A program made the position numbers and the translations under genes. 64,000 bases of DNA from an uncultured Clostridia bacterium (lineage in GTDB: Bacteria; Bacillota; Clostridia; Christensenellales; CAG-138): positions 1 through 64,000 of the forward strand of contig CAKTYU010000008.1 in the NCBI GenBank assembly GCA_934633985.1, read 5' to 3'. The notes under the pieces were generated by a model. That model saw nothing but the letters and a program-made list of their open reading frames with translations, had not been told where the DNA came from and did no database searches. Below are positions 8,057 to 17,001 of the stretch, one piece after another (positions within the stretch are counted from its first letter, which is position 1; each line of letters begins with the position of its first letter).

Positions 8057-9475
8057 TTGAAGCGCATTATTTCCGCAATGCTCATATTTATTACAGTTAT
8101 AGGCTTTATGCCTGCCGCCCTTGCGGAGGCGGCGCCGGAAGCCCCTACTACAAAGCACATATGCCTCATGGACGCCAATACCGGCGCGGTGCTCTATGAA
8201 AAGGACGCCCGCAGCAAGGCGTACCCCGCCAGCACCACGAAGATAATGACCACCATACTTGCCCTTGAGCTGTGCGATGACCTCGAAGAAAAGATAAATG
8301 TCGGCAGCAACTTTGACAAGCGCGGTTCGCTTATGAAGTTCTCGAACAACGAGGAGCTGCGCATAATCGACCTCATATACGGCACCATGATGGTATCCGG
8401 CAACGATGCCGCCAGTGCCCTGGCCATTCATATATCGGGCAGCCAGGATGAGTTTTCAAAGCTAATGAACGCCAAGGCCGCCGAAATCGGCATGAACGAC
8501 ACCCACTTTGTAAAAGCCAACGGCCTGCACGACGATAACCACTACTCCACCGCCTACGATATGGCGCTGCTGGGCCGTTACGCTATGCAAAACCAGAAAT
8601 TCCGTGAAATAGTAAGCGCACAATACTGGGACGTCCCTCCTACGAACAAGGACAGCGACGGCTATCACCTTGAAAACGCAAACCGCCTTATTCACAAAGG
8701 TGAAAAGGATACTCAGAGCTACCTTTACCAGTACGCCACCGGCATAAAAACCGGCGACACGGATCAGGCCGGCCGCTGCATAGTGGCCTCCGCAAGGAAG
8801 GACGGCGTAGAGCTTATATGCGTGCTCTTCGGCGACCCGCAGGGCGACAAGTACCGCTATACACGCTTTGAAAACGCCCCTAAATTCTTCAACTGGGGCT
8901 TTGAGAATTACTCCTCCGTAAGCGTCAGCGAGCTTAACCTGCAGTCCAGCTTCAGCGTGCCCGTTGAAAACGGTGCCTTTGAGGATGGAGGCGGGCTCAC
9001 CGCCACGGCGGACGTCTCCGGCAAAATAATCGCCGGCACCCGCGACTTTGTCAGCGGCGTTATCTCCTCCAAGGATACCATAACCCCAAACGTTACATAC
9101 CGGGACGGGGCTGCGGCACTGACCGCCCCCATAACCGCGGGCGAAGAGGTGGGCACAGTAGCCTACGTCTGCAACGGCACGGCCATACTTACCGCCACCC
9201 TCACCGCCGACAACAGCGTGGACGAGATAGGCAACATGATAAGCGCCGATCCCTCCGAAAGCCCATTGCTGTTCGACCCCGGAACCGGAGATACCGGCTC
9301 GCCCTGGCTGTTCTGGGTGCTTATAGTGATAGCGCTACTGGCGATATTTATGATAATCCGCATACTGATACTGAGAAGCAACCGTCGCCGCCGCAGAAGA
9401 AGGCGCGGCGCAGCGGCCCGCTCCAGGACGGCCGCCCCGATACGCTCCCGCTCCCGTTCAAAGAGGTTCAGATAG
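8057..9475 (+). CDS. D-alanyl-D-alanine carboxypeptidase (PBP5/DacF family)
   Basis: Trims the terminal D-Ala of peptidoglycan stem peptides outside the membrane. I chose the TTG at 8057 because AAGGAA lies 10 bases upstream and the product then begins with a proper signal peptide (LKRIISAML to about ALAEA). Numbered from there, the catalytic motifs are STTK with Ser59, SGN at 114-116 and KTG at 231-233. A PBP5-type C-terminal domain follows, then one TM near the end and a very arginine-rich tail (runs of eight Arg, then alternating Ser-Arg). Most relatives end in an amphipathic helix, so the TM plus basic tail is unusual. The open frame extends 51 codons further upstream but without signal-peptide sense. 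Confidence 0.88.
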   Translation: MKRIISAMLIFITVIGFMPAALAEAAPEAPTTKHICLMDANTGAVLYEKDARSKAYPASTTKIMTTILALELCDDLEEKINVGSNFDKRGSLMKFSNNEELRIIDLIYGTMMVSGNDAASALAIHISGSQDEFSKLMNAKAAEIGMNDTHFVKANGLHDDNHYSTAYDMALLGRYAMQNQKFREIVSAQYWDVPPTNKDSDGYHLENANRLIHKGEKDTQSYLYQYATGIKTGDTDQAGRCIVASARKDGVELICVLFGDPQGDKYRYTRFENAPKFFNWGFENYSSVSVSELNLQSSFSVPVENGAFEDGGGLTATADVSGKIIAGTRDFVSGVISSKDTITPNVTYRDGAAALTAPITAGEEVGTVAYVCNGTAILTATLTADNSVDEIGNMISADPSESPLLFDPGTGDTGSPWLFWVLIVIALLAIFMIIRILILRSNRRRRRRRRGAAARSRTAAPIRSRSRSKRFR

Positions 9476-9506
9476 GCGCGGCGCAAAAATAGTATTGAAA
9501 TGAAAG

Positions 9507-9542
9507 CGGCTCGTACCCTGTGCAAAGGCAGGATACGAGCCG
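9507..9542. terminator. Hairpin between convergent dacF-like gene and pheT
   Basis: Arms CGGCTCGTACCCTG and CAGGATACGAGCCG pair with one mismatch around an 8-base loop. It has only a weak T-run on either side. Its place between two convergent stops suggests a bidirectional terminator. Confidence 0.55.
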
Positions 9543-9564
9543 TTCAGCTTTATGTCTTGCGCTG

Positions 9565-11970
9565 TCACGCCCTAAGGTCTGCGTTCAGTCTCGCCTTAAG
9601 GGAGCGCACTATGGCGTTCATGGCGCCGCTTATGTCCTCGTCGGTAAGGGTGCGGTCCTCCGCGCGGACGGTAAAGGAATAGGCCATGCTCTTCTTGCCC
9701 TCGGGTATGCCGGGGCCCCTGTACACATCGAACAGCTCGACGTTTTCCAGTATCACCTTTACGGGAGACTGCTGTATGACCTTTACCACCTCGGCTGAGG
9801 TGACATTCTCATCTACCACCACGGCTATGTCGCGGGGCACGAGTGGGTACTTGGGAAGCGCCTTGTAGGTCTTTTTCTCCACGCGCCTGTCAAAGAGCTT
9901 CTTCATGTTGAGCTCCGCGGCATACGCCGCCTGAGGCACGCTGAAGGACCTGCGTACATCCGGGTGTACGGTTCCCATCTCGCCCATCACCTCGCCGTTC
10001 ACCAGCACCACGGCCTTCTGCCCGGGCTGGAAGTACTCTCCGCCGCCCGCTATGAACTCCGCACTGTCCTCTATGCCAAGACGGCGCAGTATAAATTCCA
10101 CGCAGCCCTTGAGGGTGAAGAAGCTCTCGTCGCCGCCGCTCACTATTATGCCCAGCATCTTGCGCTCCTCGGGCAGGTCGGCGTTGTTGTCGAAGTGTAC
10201 GTTGCCCATCTCAAAGAACCTGCCGCAGCCGGTTTTGCGGTTGCAGTTGCGGGCCAAGGTATCCAGCATGCCCGCCATGAGGGTGGTGCGCATGAGGCTC
10301 TGATCTTCGCCAAAGGGGTTCAAAAGCTTCACCGCAAGGCGCTTCTCGTCGCCCTCGGGTATGCGAAGGGCGTTGAGCGCGGCGGGACCGGTAAAGTTGT
10401 AGTTGTACATCTCATAGCAGCCCATGGTGACGCACATATCCTTTATCTCGTCCTCAAAGGCGGTCTCCGGGCTGAGCCGCCCCCGGAAGGTATCGCCCTT
10501 CATAAGGGTGGGCTCGATGTTGTAATAGCCGTAAATGCGGCCTATCTCCTCGGCAATATCCCAATCGGATTCTATGCTGCTCTCGATATCCACACGGTAA
10601 TGAGGGACTGTCACCACCAGCTTCTCGCCGTTCACCCTCGCGGGGATATTTATGGTATCCAGCATCTTCACCATTTCCTCGGGGGTTATGGAGGTATTGA
10701 GTATGGCGTTTACGTGCTTCCAATCCACGTCTATGACCCGCTCTCTCGTATCTGCGGCGCATACGTCTATGTTCTCGCCTATCACCCTGCCCGCGCCCAG
10801 TTCATCAACCAATTCTATCGCCCTGTCTATGGCGTGCATGGCGTTGACGGGCTCCACGCCCTTTATAAAGCGGGCCGCGGCATCGGTAACGTGATGCAGC
10901 TCGCGGGTGGTGTGGCGTATGTTGCTCCCTTTGAATACCGCCGCCTCAAACAGCACAGTCCTGGTATCCTCGGTTATTTCGGAGTTTTCGCCGCCCATCA
11001 CGCCGGCAATGCCTACGCCCTTTACGGGATCGGCTATGAGCAGCACATCGGGGGAGACCTCACGCTCCTTGCCGTCAAGGGTAACTACCTTTTCCCCATC
11101 ACTGCCCCGGCGTACTATGATGTGCCCGTCGGTTATGCAGGCGAGGTCAAAGGCGTGCATGGGGTGGCCATACTCCACCATCACGTAATTTGTGATGTCC
11201 ACTATGTTGTTTATGGGGCGGAGGCCCACGCTGCGAAGGCGCTTTTGCAGCCAAGCGGGCGAGGGTGCGATCTTTATGTCTGTGACCGCCCTTGCTATAT
11301 ACCTCGGGCAGAGTTCGGTGTCTATCACCTCCACCGAGGCGTAATCCGCGCTGCTTCCCGTACCCTTTATCTTCTTTATCTCAGGCTCGCGGAACCTCTG
11401 GCCCAGCGCGGCGGCGGCCTCGCGGCAAATGCCGATTATGCTCTGGCAGTCCGACCTGTTCGGGGTGAGCTCTATATCGAACACCAATCCGTCAAGGCCC
11501 ACGGCCTCCTGAATGCTCTGACCAGGCGCATGCTCGCCCTGGAGCAGCATTATGCCGTATACCTCGGCGCCGGGGTAATCCGCCTCGGTAAGGCCCAGCT
11601 CCTTGCCGGAGCAGAGCATTCCCAGGCTTTCAACGCCGCGCATATTTGTGGGGTGTATGACTATATCGCCCGCAAGGTGCGCGCCGTCCAGCGCCACCGG
11701 CACCAGCGCCCCCTCATACACGTTAGTCGCGCCGGTGACTATGCATACGTTTTCTTCCTTGCCTATGTTTATGGAGCATATCTGGAGCTTGTCCGCGTTG
11801 GGATGCTTGGAGAGCGCCTCTATCCTGCCCACCACGACGTTGGTTATGCCGGGCATCTCGTCCTCTATGTCGGCCACCTCAAAGCCGCGCCACATCATCA
11901 GCTCCACGAACTTCTCGGGAGTAACGTTAAAATCCACATATTCCTTTAACCATTTAAGCGGCAGTTTCAT
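9565..11970 (-). CDS. pheT: Phenylalanine-tRNA ligase beta subunit
   Basis: The 801-residue beta subunit of the heterotetrameric enzyme that charges tRNA-Phe. Visible regions in order: N-terminal start MKLPLKWLKEYV, a tRNA-binding (EMAP-like) domain at about 40-150 with PNADKLQIC, B3/B4 editing region at about 205-380, B5 domain at about 400-480, the catalytic-like core, and the C-terminal ferredoxin-fold anticodon-binding domain at about 705-800 (KYPLVPRDIAVVV). The length matches the bacterial family. It starts 18 bases after the pheS stop and is controlled through the T-box upstream of pheS. Confidence 0.96.
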   Translation of the reverse strand: MKLPLKWLKEYVDFNVTPEKFVELMMWRGFEVADIEDEMPGITNVVVGRIEALSKHPNADKLQICSINIGKEENVCIVTGATNVYEGALVPVALDGAHLAGDIVIHPTNMRGVESLGMLCSGKELGLTEADYPGAEVYGIMLLQGEHAPGQSIQEAVGLDGLVFDIELTPNRSDCQSIIGICREAAAALGQRFREPEIKKIKGTGSSADYASVEVIDTELCPRYIARAVTDIKIAPSPAWLQKRLRSVGLRPINNIVDITNYVMVEYGHPMHAFDLACITDGHIIVRRGSDGEKVVTLDGKEREVSPDVLLIADPVKGVGIAGVMGGENSEITEDTRTVLFEAAVFKGSNIRHTTRELHHVTDAAARFIKGVEPVNAMHAIDRAIELVDELGAGRVIGENIDVCAADTRERVIDVDWKHVNAILNTSITPEEMVKMLDTINIPARVNGEKLVVTVPHYRVDIESSIESDWDIAEEIGRIYGYYNIEPTLMKGDTFRGRLSPETAFEDEIKDMCVTMGCYEMYNYNFTGPAALNALRIPEGDEKRLAVKLLNPFGEDQSLMRTTLMAGMLDTLARNCNRKTGCGRFFEMGNVHFDNNADLPEERKMLGIIVSGGDESFFTLKGCVEFILRRLGIEDSAEFIAGGGEYFQPGQKAVVLVNGEVMGEMGTVHPDVRRSFSVPQAAYAAELNMKKLFDRRVEKKTYKALPKYPLVPRDIAVVVDENVTSAEVVKVIQQSPVKVILENVELFDVYRGPGIPEGKKSMAYSFTVRAEDRTLTDEDISGAMNAIVRSLKARLNADLRA

Positions 11971-11988
11971 AGTAATTCGTACCTCCCT

Positions 11989-13011
11989 TTAGAACTGTTT
12001 GAGGAAACGGGCGTCGTTCTCGTACTCGAGGCGGATATCCGTTATGCCGTATTTAAGGCTCGCTATGCGGTCCACTCCCACGCCGAAGGCTATCGCCTTC
12101 CACTCGCGGGGATCCAAGCCGCAGTTTTCAAGCTCATGGGGGTTAGTGACGCCGCAGCCCAGTATCTCCAGCCAGCCAGTGCCCTTGCAGAGGCGGCAGC
12201 CCTTTCCGCCGCAGAGGGTGCAGGATATGTCAACCTCGGCGGAGGGCTCGGTGAAGGGGAAGTAGCTTGGGCGGAAGCGCATCCTCACGTCCTCGCCGAA
12301 TACGGTATGTATGAAGGTGAGCAGCGTTCCCTTGAGGTCTGCCAAGGTCAGGTTTTTATCCACTACGAAGCCCTCCATCTGCATGAAAACGGGGCTGTGG
12401 CTTGCGTCCACTTCGTCTACGCGGAACACGCGGCCGGGCATTATGAGCCTGAAGGGAGGCTTGAGGTTCAGCAGCGCCCTCGCCTCCAGCGGGGAGGTAT
12501 GGGTACGCAGCACCACGCGGTCATTTACATAGAAGGTATCCTGCATATCGCGGGCGGGGTGGTCAAGGGGCAGGTTGAGCTTCGTGAAGTTATAATCGTC
12601 ATACTCCACCTCCGGGCCCTCGTATGTGGTAAAGCCCATGCCCACCAGCGCGTCCCGTATAGCGCGGTAGGTCTGGGTCATGGGGTGGAGATGTCCCTCG
12701 GGCTGGGCTATCTTGCCGGGCTCGGTAACGTCTATGGCTTCCCGCTCAAAGCGCAGCTCCTGCATCCTTGCGGCGATCTCCGCCTTGCGCTCGCCGAGCT
12801 CCTTTTCCAGCTCCTTCTTTACGGCGTTCACAGACTGGCCCACGGAGGCGCGCTCCTCCTTGCTGAGCTTGCCCATGGACTTGAGTATCTCCGTAAGGGA
12901 GCCGCTCTTGCCAAAGACCGAAACGCTGAGCGATTCGATTTCGGATTCGTTCCTTGCGGCCTTAAGGCGCTCAAGGGTCTCCTGCCTGATCTTTTGAAGC
13001 TTCTCGTTCAT
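11989..13011 (-). CDS. pheS: Phenylalanine-tRNA ligase alpha subunit
   Basis: The 340-residue catalytic subunit. An N-terminal coiled coil (about 1-85) holds tRNA. The class II motifs include HPMTQTYRAIRDALVGMGF, motif 2 around RTHTSPLEAR and FRVDEVDASHSPVF, and motif 3 ending GVGVDRIASLKYGI. A CTLCGGKGCRLC cluster is present, a Zn-like insertion seen in part of the family. The ATG at 13011 follows GGAGGAAAG with good spacing, directly after the T-box terminator hairpin. It forms an operon with pheT. Confidence 0.96.
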   Translation of the reverse strand: MNEKLQKIRQETLERLKAARNESEIESLSVSVFGKSGSLTEILKSMGKLSKEERASVGQSVNAVKKELEKELGERKAEIAARMQELRFEREAIDVTEPGKIAQPEGHLHPMTQTYRAIRDALVGMGFTTYEGPEVEYDDYNFTKLNLPLDHPARDMQDTFYVNDRVVLRTHTSPLEARALLNLKPPFRLIMPGRVFRVDEVDASHSPVFMQMEGFVVDKNLTLADLKGTLLTFIHTVFGEDVRMRFRPSYFPFTEPSAEVDISCTLCGGKGCRLCKGTGWLEILGCGVTNPHELENCGLDPREWKAIAFGVGVDRIASLKYGITDIRLEYENDARFLKQF

Positions 13012-13029
13012 CTTTCGCTTTCCTCCAAA

Positions 13030-13278
13030 AAAATATCGCGCCTTGTCCGAAGGGACGAAGGCGCGTTCGTGGTACCACCCTAATTTACCCCGCTATCACA
13101 GGGCCTTTAAAGCTGTATCGGGCATACCCGGCCCCGACTACGCACCCATTTCGGGCTTCACCGGAGCGGCTCCGGAGCGAACTAATGCAACGCGCCCTTG
13201 CAGGCCCCTCGCAGCTTACGGGGCCTTCTCTGCGGCGGAAAGCGCCTTGCTCTTCTCCCTCAACGCCGTTTTATTCAC
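13030..13278 (-). ncRNA. T-box leader controlling pheST
   Basis: A tRNA-sensing riboregulator. The hallmark T-box sequence AGGGTGGTACCACG is read on the minus strand at 13081-13068. It is followed by a terminator: arms CGCGCCTT..GTCC and GGAC..AAGGCGCG (13065-13037) and a T-run before the pheS ribosome site. The upstream 150 bases form stem-loop-rich sequence as expected for stems I-III. A possible Phe specifier TTC followed by G is at 13181-13179, but I could not fold stem I well enough to be sure. Uncharged tRNA-Phe would favour the antiterminator and readthrough into pheS. Confidence 0.9.
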
Positions 13279-13284
13279 CGAAGT

Positions 13285-13313
13285 ATTTTATCACATCCGT
13301 TTTCATACTTCAA
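13285..13313 (-). promoter_or_regulatory. Promoter of the pheST T-box transcript
   Basis: On the minus strand TTGAAG (13313-13308) and TAAAAT (13290-13285) are separated by 17 bases. It begins 15 bases after the stop of the beta-CASP nuclease gene, giving pheST its own start. Confidence 0.7.
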
Positions 13314-13327
13314 GCCGTGTATTCAAG

Positions 13328-14935
13328 CTATTTCACCAATTTCTCCATGCGGTCCGCAAGGCCGCCTATATCCTCCGCCATGCCGCTCGCCTTATCCGGC
13401 TCCCCGGAAAGCAGCTCTGCCGCCGCGATTATAAGCCGCCTGAGCGATACGCGTATATCAGCCGCCTGCTGCCTGCGCTGCTTTACCTCCTCCGTGACCT
13501 TCCTCGTGGCGGTGGCGTACACCTCGCCGGTGCCAAGGTCGAATTCCTCGAACATCTCCGGCACCTCGACGTTATAGCCTCTCTCCTGCAGCTTGCCCTT
13601 AAGCGCGTTTATGGCCTTGTCCTCGCCGTGTACGAGGAATATCTTCCTTGGGGTCTCGGGTATCTCGGATACCCAATCCAGCAGCTCGCCCTGATCCGCA
13701 TGGCCCGAGAAGCCCTCGATCTGCTTTATCGCCGCGTTGATTATCACCTGTACGCCGAGTATCTTTACCTTCTTTGCGCCGTCGATGATTATCCTGCCCA
13801 GCGTGCCTACCGCCTGATACCCTACGAACACCACCGTCGCATTTGCCTTGTAGAGGTTATTTTTAAGGTGGTGCCTTATGCGGCCCGCCTCGCACATGCC
13901 GGATGCGGATATTATTATGTTGCAGCCGGTAAGCTCGTTTATCTCCCTGCTCTGCTCCACCGTTTCGGCGATGTGCAGGCCGTCAAACTCGAAAAGGTCG
14001 CCGCTTCTGGCGAGCGCCCGTGTCTCGTCGTCGTAGCATTCCGCGCCGCAGCCCGCGTATATGCGCGTGGCCTTTATGCCGAGGGGGCTGTCGATGTATA
14101 CCGGCACCTTTTCCAGGCCGGGCACCGTGCCGTTCATAAGGAAGCGCTTGATATAGTACAATAGCTCCTGTGTGCGGCCCACGGCAAAGGCCGGTATGAC
14201 TATATTGCCGCCGCGGGCTATGCCGCCGCGCAGTATATCGGCAAATTCCTTTTCCTTTTCGTCGTCGGTGCTGACCGTGTGCAGCCTGTCCCCATAGGTG
14301 CTCTCCATCACGAGGTATTCCGCGCCCTTCGGGCTTTCGGGATCCTTGATTATGGGCCTGTCGTCGCGGCCGATGTCGCCTGAGAACACTACGCGGGTCT
14401 TTTTGCCGCCCTCTGTCACCCATACCTCTATGGCGGCTGAGCCCAGCAGATGCCCCACGTCGGTAAACCTCGCCTCCACGCCGGGGCATACCTGTACGAC
14501 GCTGTCATACCTTACGCCCTTAAACAGCTTTATGGAGTTCTCCGCGTCCTGAGCGGTGTAAAGAGGCTCCACAAGGGGCTTGCCTGCCCGCACATTCTTG
14601 CGGTTCTGGTATTCCGCGTCCTGCTCCTGTATGTGGGCGCTGTCCGGCAGCATTATCCCGCACAGCTTCGCCGTTGCCTCGGTAGAGAATATCGGGCCCT
14701 TGAAGCCGCGCTTTACCAGCAGCGGGACCATGCCGGTGTGGTCTATATGCGCGTGGGTTATTAGCAGCGCCTTTACATCCGAGGGTATAAAGGGAAAATC
14801 CCCCTCGCCGTAAGCGGTATGCGCGTCCGCGCCCTGCCGCATTCCGCAATCCACAAGTATGCTTCCGCCATCGAAGGTTATCATGTGGCAGGAGCCGGTA
14901 ACAGACCTTGCCGCACCGCAGAATCTTATCTTCAT
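13328..14935 (-). CDS. Beta-CASP metallo-beta-lactamase fold RNase
   Basis: A 535-residue protein of the CPSF73/YSH1-like prokaryotic group. N-terminal MBL fold with the zinc motif HAHIDHTG (about 60-67), then GHLLGSA, SGDIGRDD, the beta-CASP region with VVIPAFAVGRTQELL-like sequence (here NIVIPAFAVGRTQ), SASGMCEAGRIRHH and GFSGHADQ, and a late VHGE. These are the usual ligands for a two-zinc ribonuclease. The C-terminal 60 residues are basic and helical. Likely role is RNA processing or decay in the cytoplasm. It has its own transcript upstream of pheST. It is not RNase J, which differs in length and C-terminal domain. Confidence 0.88.
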   Translation of the reverse strand: MKIRFCGAARSVTGSCHMITFDGGSILVDCGMRQGADAHTAYGEGDFPFIPSDVKALLITHAHIDHTGMVPLLVKRGFKGPIFSTEATAKLCGIMLPDSAHIQEQDAEYQNRKNVRAGKPLVEPLYTAQDAENSIKLFKGVRYDSVVQVCPGVEARFTDVGHLLGSAAIEVWVTEGGKKTRVVFSGDIGRDDRPIIKDPESPKGAEYLVMESTYGDRLHTVSTDDEKEKEFADILRGGIARGGNIVIPAFAVGRTQELLYYIKRFLMNGTVPGLEKVPVYIDSPLGIKATRIYAGCGAECYDDETRALARSGDLFEFDGLHIAETVEQSREINELTGCNIIISASGMCEAGRIRHHLKNNLYKANATVVFVGYQAVGTLGRIIIDGAKKVKILGVQVIINAAIKQIEGFSGHADQGELLDWVSEIPETPRKIFLVHGEDKAINALKGKLQERGYNVEVPEMFEEFDLGTGEVYATATRKVTEEVKQRRQQAADIRVSLRRLIIAAAELLSGEPDKASGMAEDIGGLADRMEKLVK

Positions 14936-15105
14936 ACTAAATCAGAACGCCTCCAGTTTGCTGAGAAAATTATGCCAGATGATTATTATGGCTGTATCAA
15001 CGGCTATATTATAGCATATTATTCATCCGATCGGGCGGAGCTGCAGAAAATCCGAAATGCGGCCGCGCGGCATATCCGGCGACCGCATACGAAGCATATA
15101 TTTGA

Positions 15106-15615
15106 TTATTTTCCCGCTCCGCAGCACTTTTTGTACTTTTTGCCGCTGCCGCAGGGGCAGGGATCGTTGCGGCCGGGCTCCGCCGCCTTCACGAACATCT
15201 TGGCGGTGCGGAATTCATGGGTTATCTCCTTGCGGCGCTCCGGGGTGAGTATGGGCTCCCACTCCTTTAGGGTATAGAGCCACTCCGCCTTGCAGTCCAG
15301 CATGTTGTAATAGAGCTTTTCAAAGTCTATGTCCAACGTTACCTTGGAGCCGCTCTTCAGGCTTTCCAGCTTTATCTCTTTTTTGAGGCTGCTGTTTATG
15401 CCGTCCAAAAAGCCCACGAAGGTGACCTCGTCCATGTTGAAGCCCTTGGCAAGCTCGGACAGCTTACCCTCTACCGTATTGGTATAGTCTCCGAGTATCT
15501 TTTTATAATTTTCGGTTTCCGCCGCGAAGTATTCCTTCCAGAACTTCTTGGCAACGCCGGGCTCCTGCTCCTGTACCTGATCGCAGATACCCTGCCATTC
15601 GCTGTAAAGGCTCAT
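15106..15615 (-). CDS. SEC-C motif protein
   Basis: A 169-residue protein whose C-terminus NDPCPCGSGKKYKKCCG is the SEC-C zinc-binding motif known from the end of SecA. The preceding 140 residues are helical, acidic and of unknown fold. Free-standing SEC-C proteins are common in Clostridia. Some bind ribosomes or SecB-like partners, but no function is assigned here. The ATG follows GGGAGAAATAAG. It lies between the beta-CASP nuclease and the GlmU-like gene with gaps of 170 and 82 bases. Confidence 0.8.
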   Translation of the reverse strand: MSLYSEWQGICDQVQEQEPGVAKKFWKEYFAAETENYKKILGDYTNTVEGKLSELAKGFNMDEVTFVGFLDGINSSLKKEIKLESLKSGSKVTLDIDFEKLYYNMLDCKAEWLYTLKEWEPILTPERRKEITHEFRTAKMFVKAAEPGRNDPCPCGSGKKYKKCCGAGK

Positions 15616-15697
15616 CTTATTTCTCCCATTTTATTATTTTTATTTTTGTTCCTCATGTATGAAAGCACATATCCCCATACCCTGTCAAGAAATAATT

Positions 15698-16969
15698 TTA
15701 TTTTTCCTTTTTCCTGAGCGCCCGGTATTTAGCTACCCAGCCCTCCTTGTTTTCCTGACGGGTGCGCGCAATGGCGAGGGCGCCGGCGGGTATGTCCTCG
15801 GTTATTACGGAGCCTGCGGCGGTATATACGTCGTTACCCACCGTGACCGGCGCGACAAGCGCCGTCTGGCAGCCGAGGAATACGTTGTCCCCCACCTTGC
15901 AGCGGTGCTTTTCAAAGCCGTCGTAATTCACGAAAACCGTGCCGCAGCCCATATTGACACGGCTTCCCACGTCGGAATCCCCCACATAGGTGAGGTGCGC
16001 CACCGAGGTCCTTTCGCCTAACGTCGAGTTCTTTATCTCTACAAAGTTGCCCACCTTGCAGTTTTTGCCTATGCGGGTATTGGGCCTGAGCCTGACATAG
16101 GGGCCTACCCTCGCGCCATCCTCCACCACGGCGTCTATCGCCACCACCGACTGCATATCGCAGTTATCGCCCACCACGGTATTGTCCAGGCGGCAGCCGT
16201 TGTATATTCTGCACCCCTCGCCTATGACGGTTTTGCCGCTCATATATACGTCGGGATATATTACCGTATCCATGCCTATTTTGACGTCGGCGTCTATATA
16301 TGCCGACTCGGGATCTATGAAGGTGACTCCCTTACGCATCAGGGAAGAATTTATCTCCCTGCGGAGTATGGCGCTGCAGCACCAAAGGTCCTCCCTGTCC
16401 GCTATCTCCATGCCCTCTATATATGGCGCATACACATCCACCACCGGCATGTTTTTCTTTCGGAGGCAGGATACATAGCTCTCTATATCCGCCGCGTTCA
16501 TTTTAAGGCACTCCCTGAGCACCCTTATCTCAAAGCAGTACGCCGGGGATATAAGGGTATCCTCATCGTCGGAAAAGCATATCAGCCGTGAGGCAGAAAC
16601 GCCCCTCGCGGCCTCCACCAGCGCCGCCACGGTGCGGTCGGTTATAAGAGGCATATTTCCCGCCATAACCAGCACATAGCCGGTATCCGCCTTTACCGCG
16701 TTCACGCCGGCCCTGAGGGCGTCCACCCGGTCCCCCGGCAATCTCTGCTGATAAGCGTATGTGCAGTCCTTGCCGAAGCTATCCTTTACGCTCTCCCCGT
16801 CAAAGCCCAGCACCACTATGGGCCGCTCCGTGATATGCTGCTGGACGCTTCGCATCACCCAGCCCAGCATGGGCCTGCCGCACAGGTCATGCATCACCTT
16901 CTGCTTTTTGGATACCATTCTTTTTCCCTCGCCCGCCGCGAGCAGAATAGCGGTAGTAGCCTTTGCCAT
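15698..16969 (-). CDS. GlmU-like protein with intact acetyltransferase and degenerate uridylyltransferase site
   Basis: A 423-residue relative of GlmU (usually about 450-460). The C-terminal left-handed beta-helix (about 225-400) keeps the acetyltransferase residues: His325 in AHLTYVGD, Asn348-Tyr349 in VNYDG, and RLRPNT. The N-terminal nucleotidyltransferase domain is eroded. The signature loop reads AAGEGKRMVSKKQK instead of the usual GTRM..PK, the Q-LGTAHA region reads QQRLPGDRVDA, and the Mg ligand Asp of GDxPL is Asn105. The GVNDR Asn appears as EIADR. It probably still acetylates glucosamine-1-phosphate, but UTP coupling is doubtful. Whether a second intact GlmU exists elsewhere cannot be seen. 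Confidence 0.82.
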   Translation of the reverse strand: MAKATTAILLAAGEGKRMVSKKQKVMHDLCGRPMLGWVMRSVQQHITERPIVVLGFDGESVKDSFGKDCTYAYQQRLPGDRVDALRAGVNAVKADTGYVLVMAGNMPLITDRTVAALVEAARGVSASRLICFSDDEDTLISPAYCFEIRVLRECLKMNAADIESYVSCLRKKNMPVVDVYAPYIEGMEIADREDLWCCSAILRREINSSLMRKGVTFIDPESAYIDADVKIGMDTVIYPDVYMSGKTVIGEGCRIYNGCRLDNTVVGDNCDMQSVVAIDAVVEDGARVGPYVRLRPNTRIGKNCKVGNFVEIKNSTLGERTSVAHLTYVGDSDVGSRVNMGCGTVFVNYDGFEKHRCKVGDNVFLGCQTALVAPVTVGNDVYTAAGSVITEDIPAGALAIARTRQENKEGWVAKYRALRKKEK

Positions 16970-17001
16970 TGATATAAGCTCCTTCCTCAGAACAGATTTT
17001 T

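Noticed and set aside
9964..11949. A very long plus-strand open frame (661 codons) opposite pheT
   Set aside because: It lies antisense to a complete, recognisable gene, has no ribosome site, and its His/Tyr/Ala-rich product is typical of a shadow frame in GC-rich DNA.
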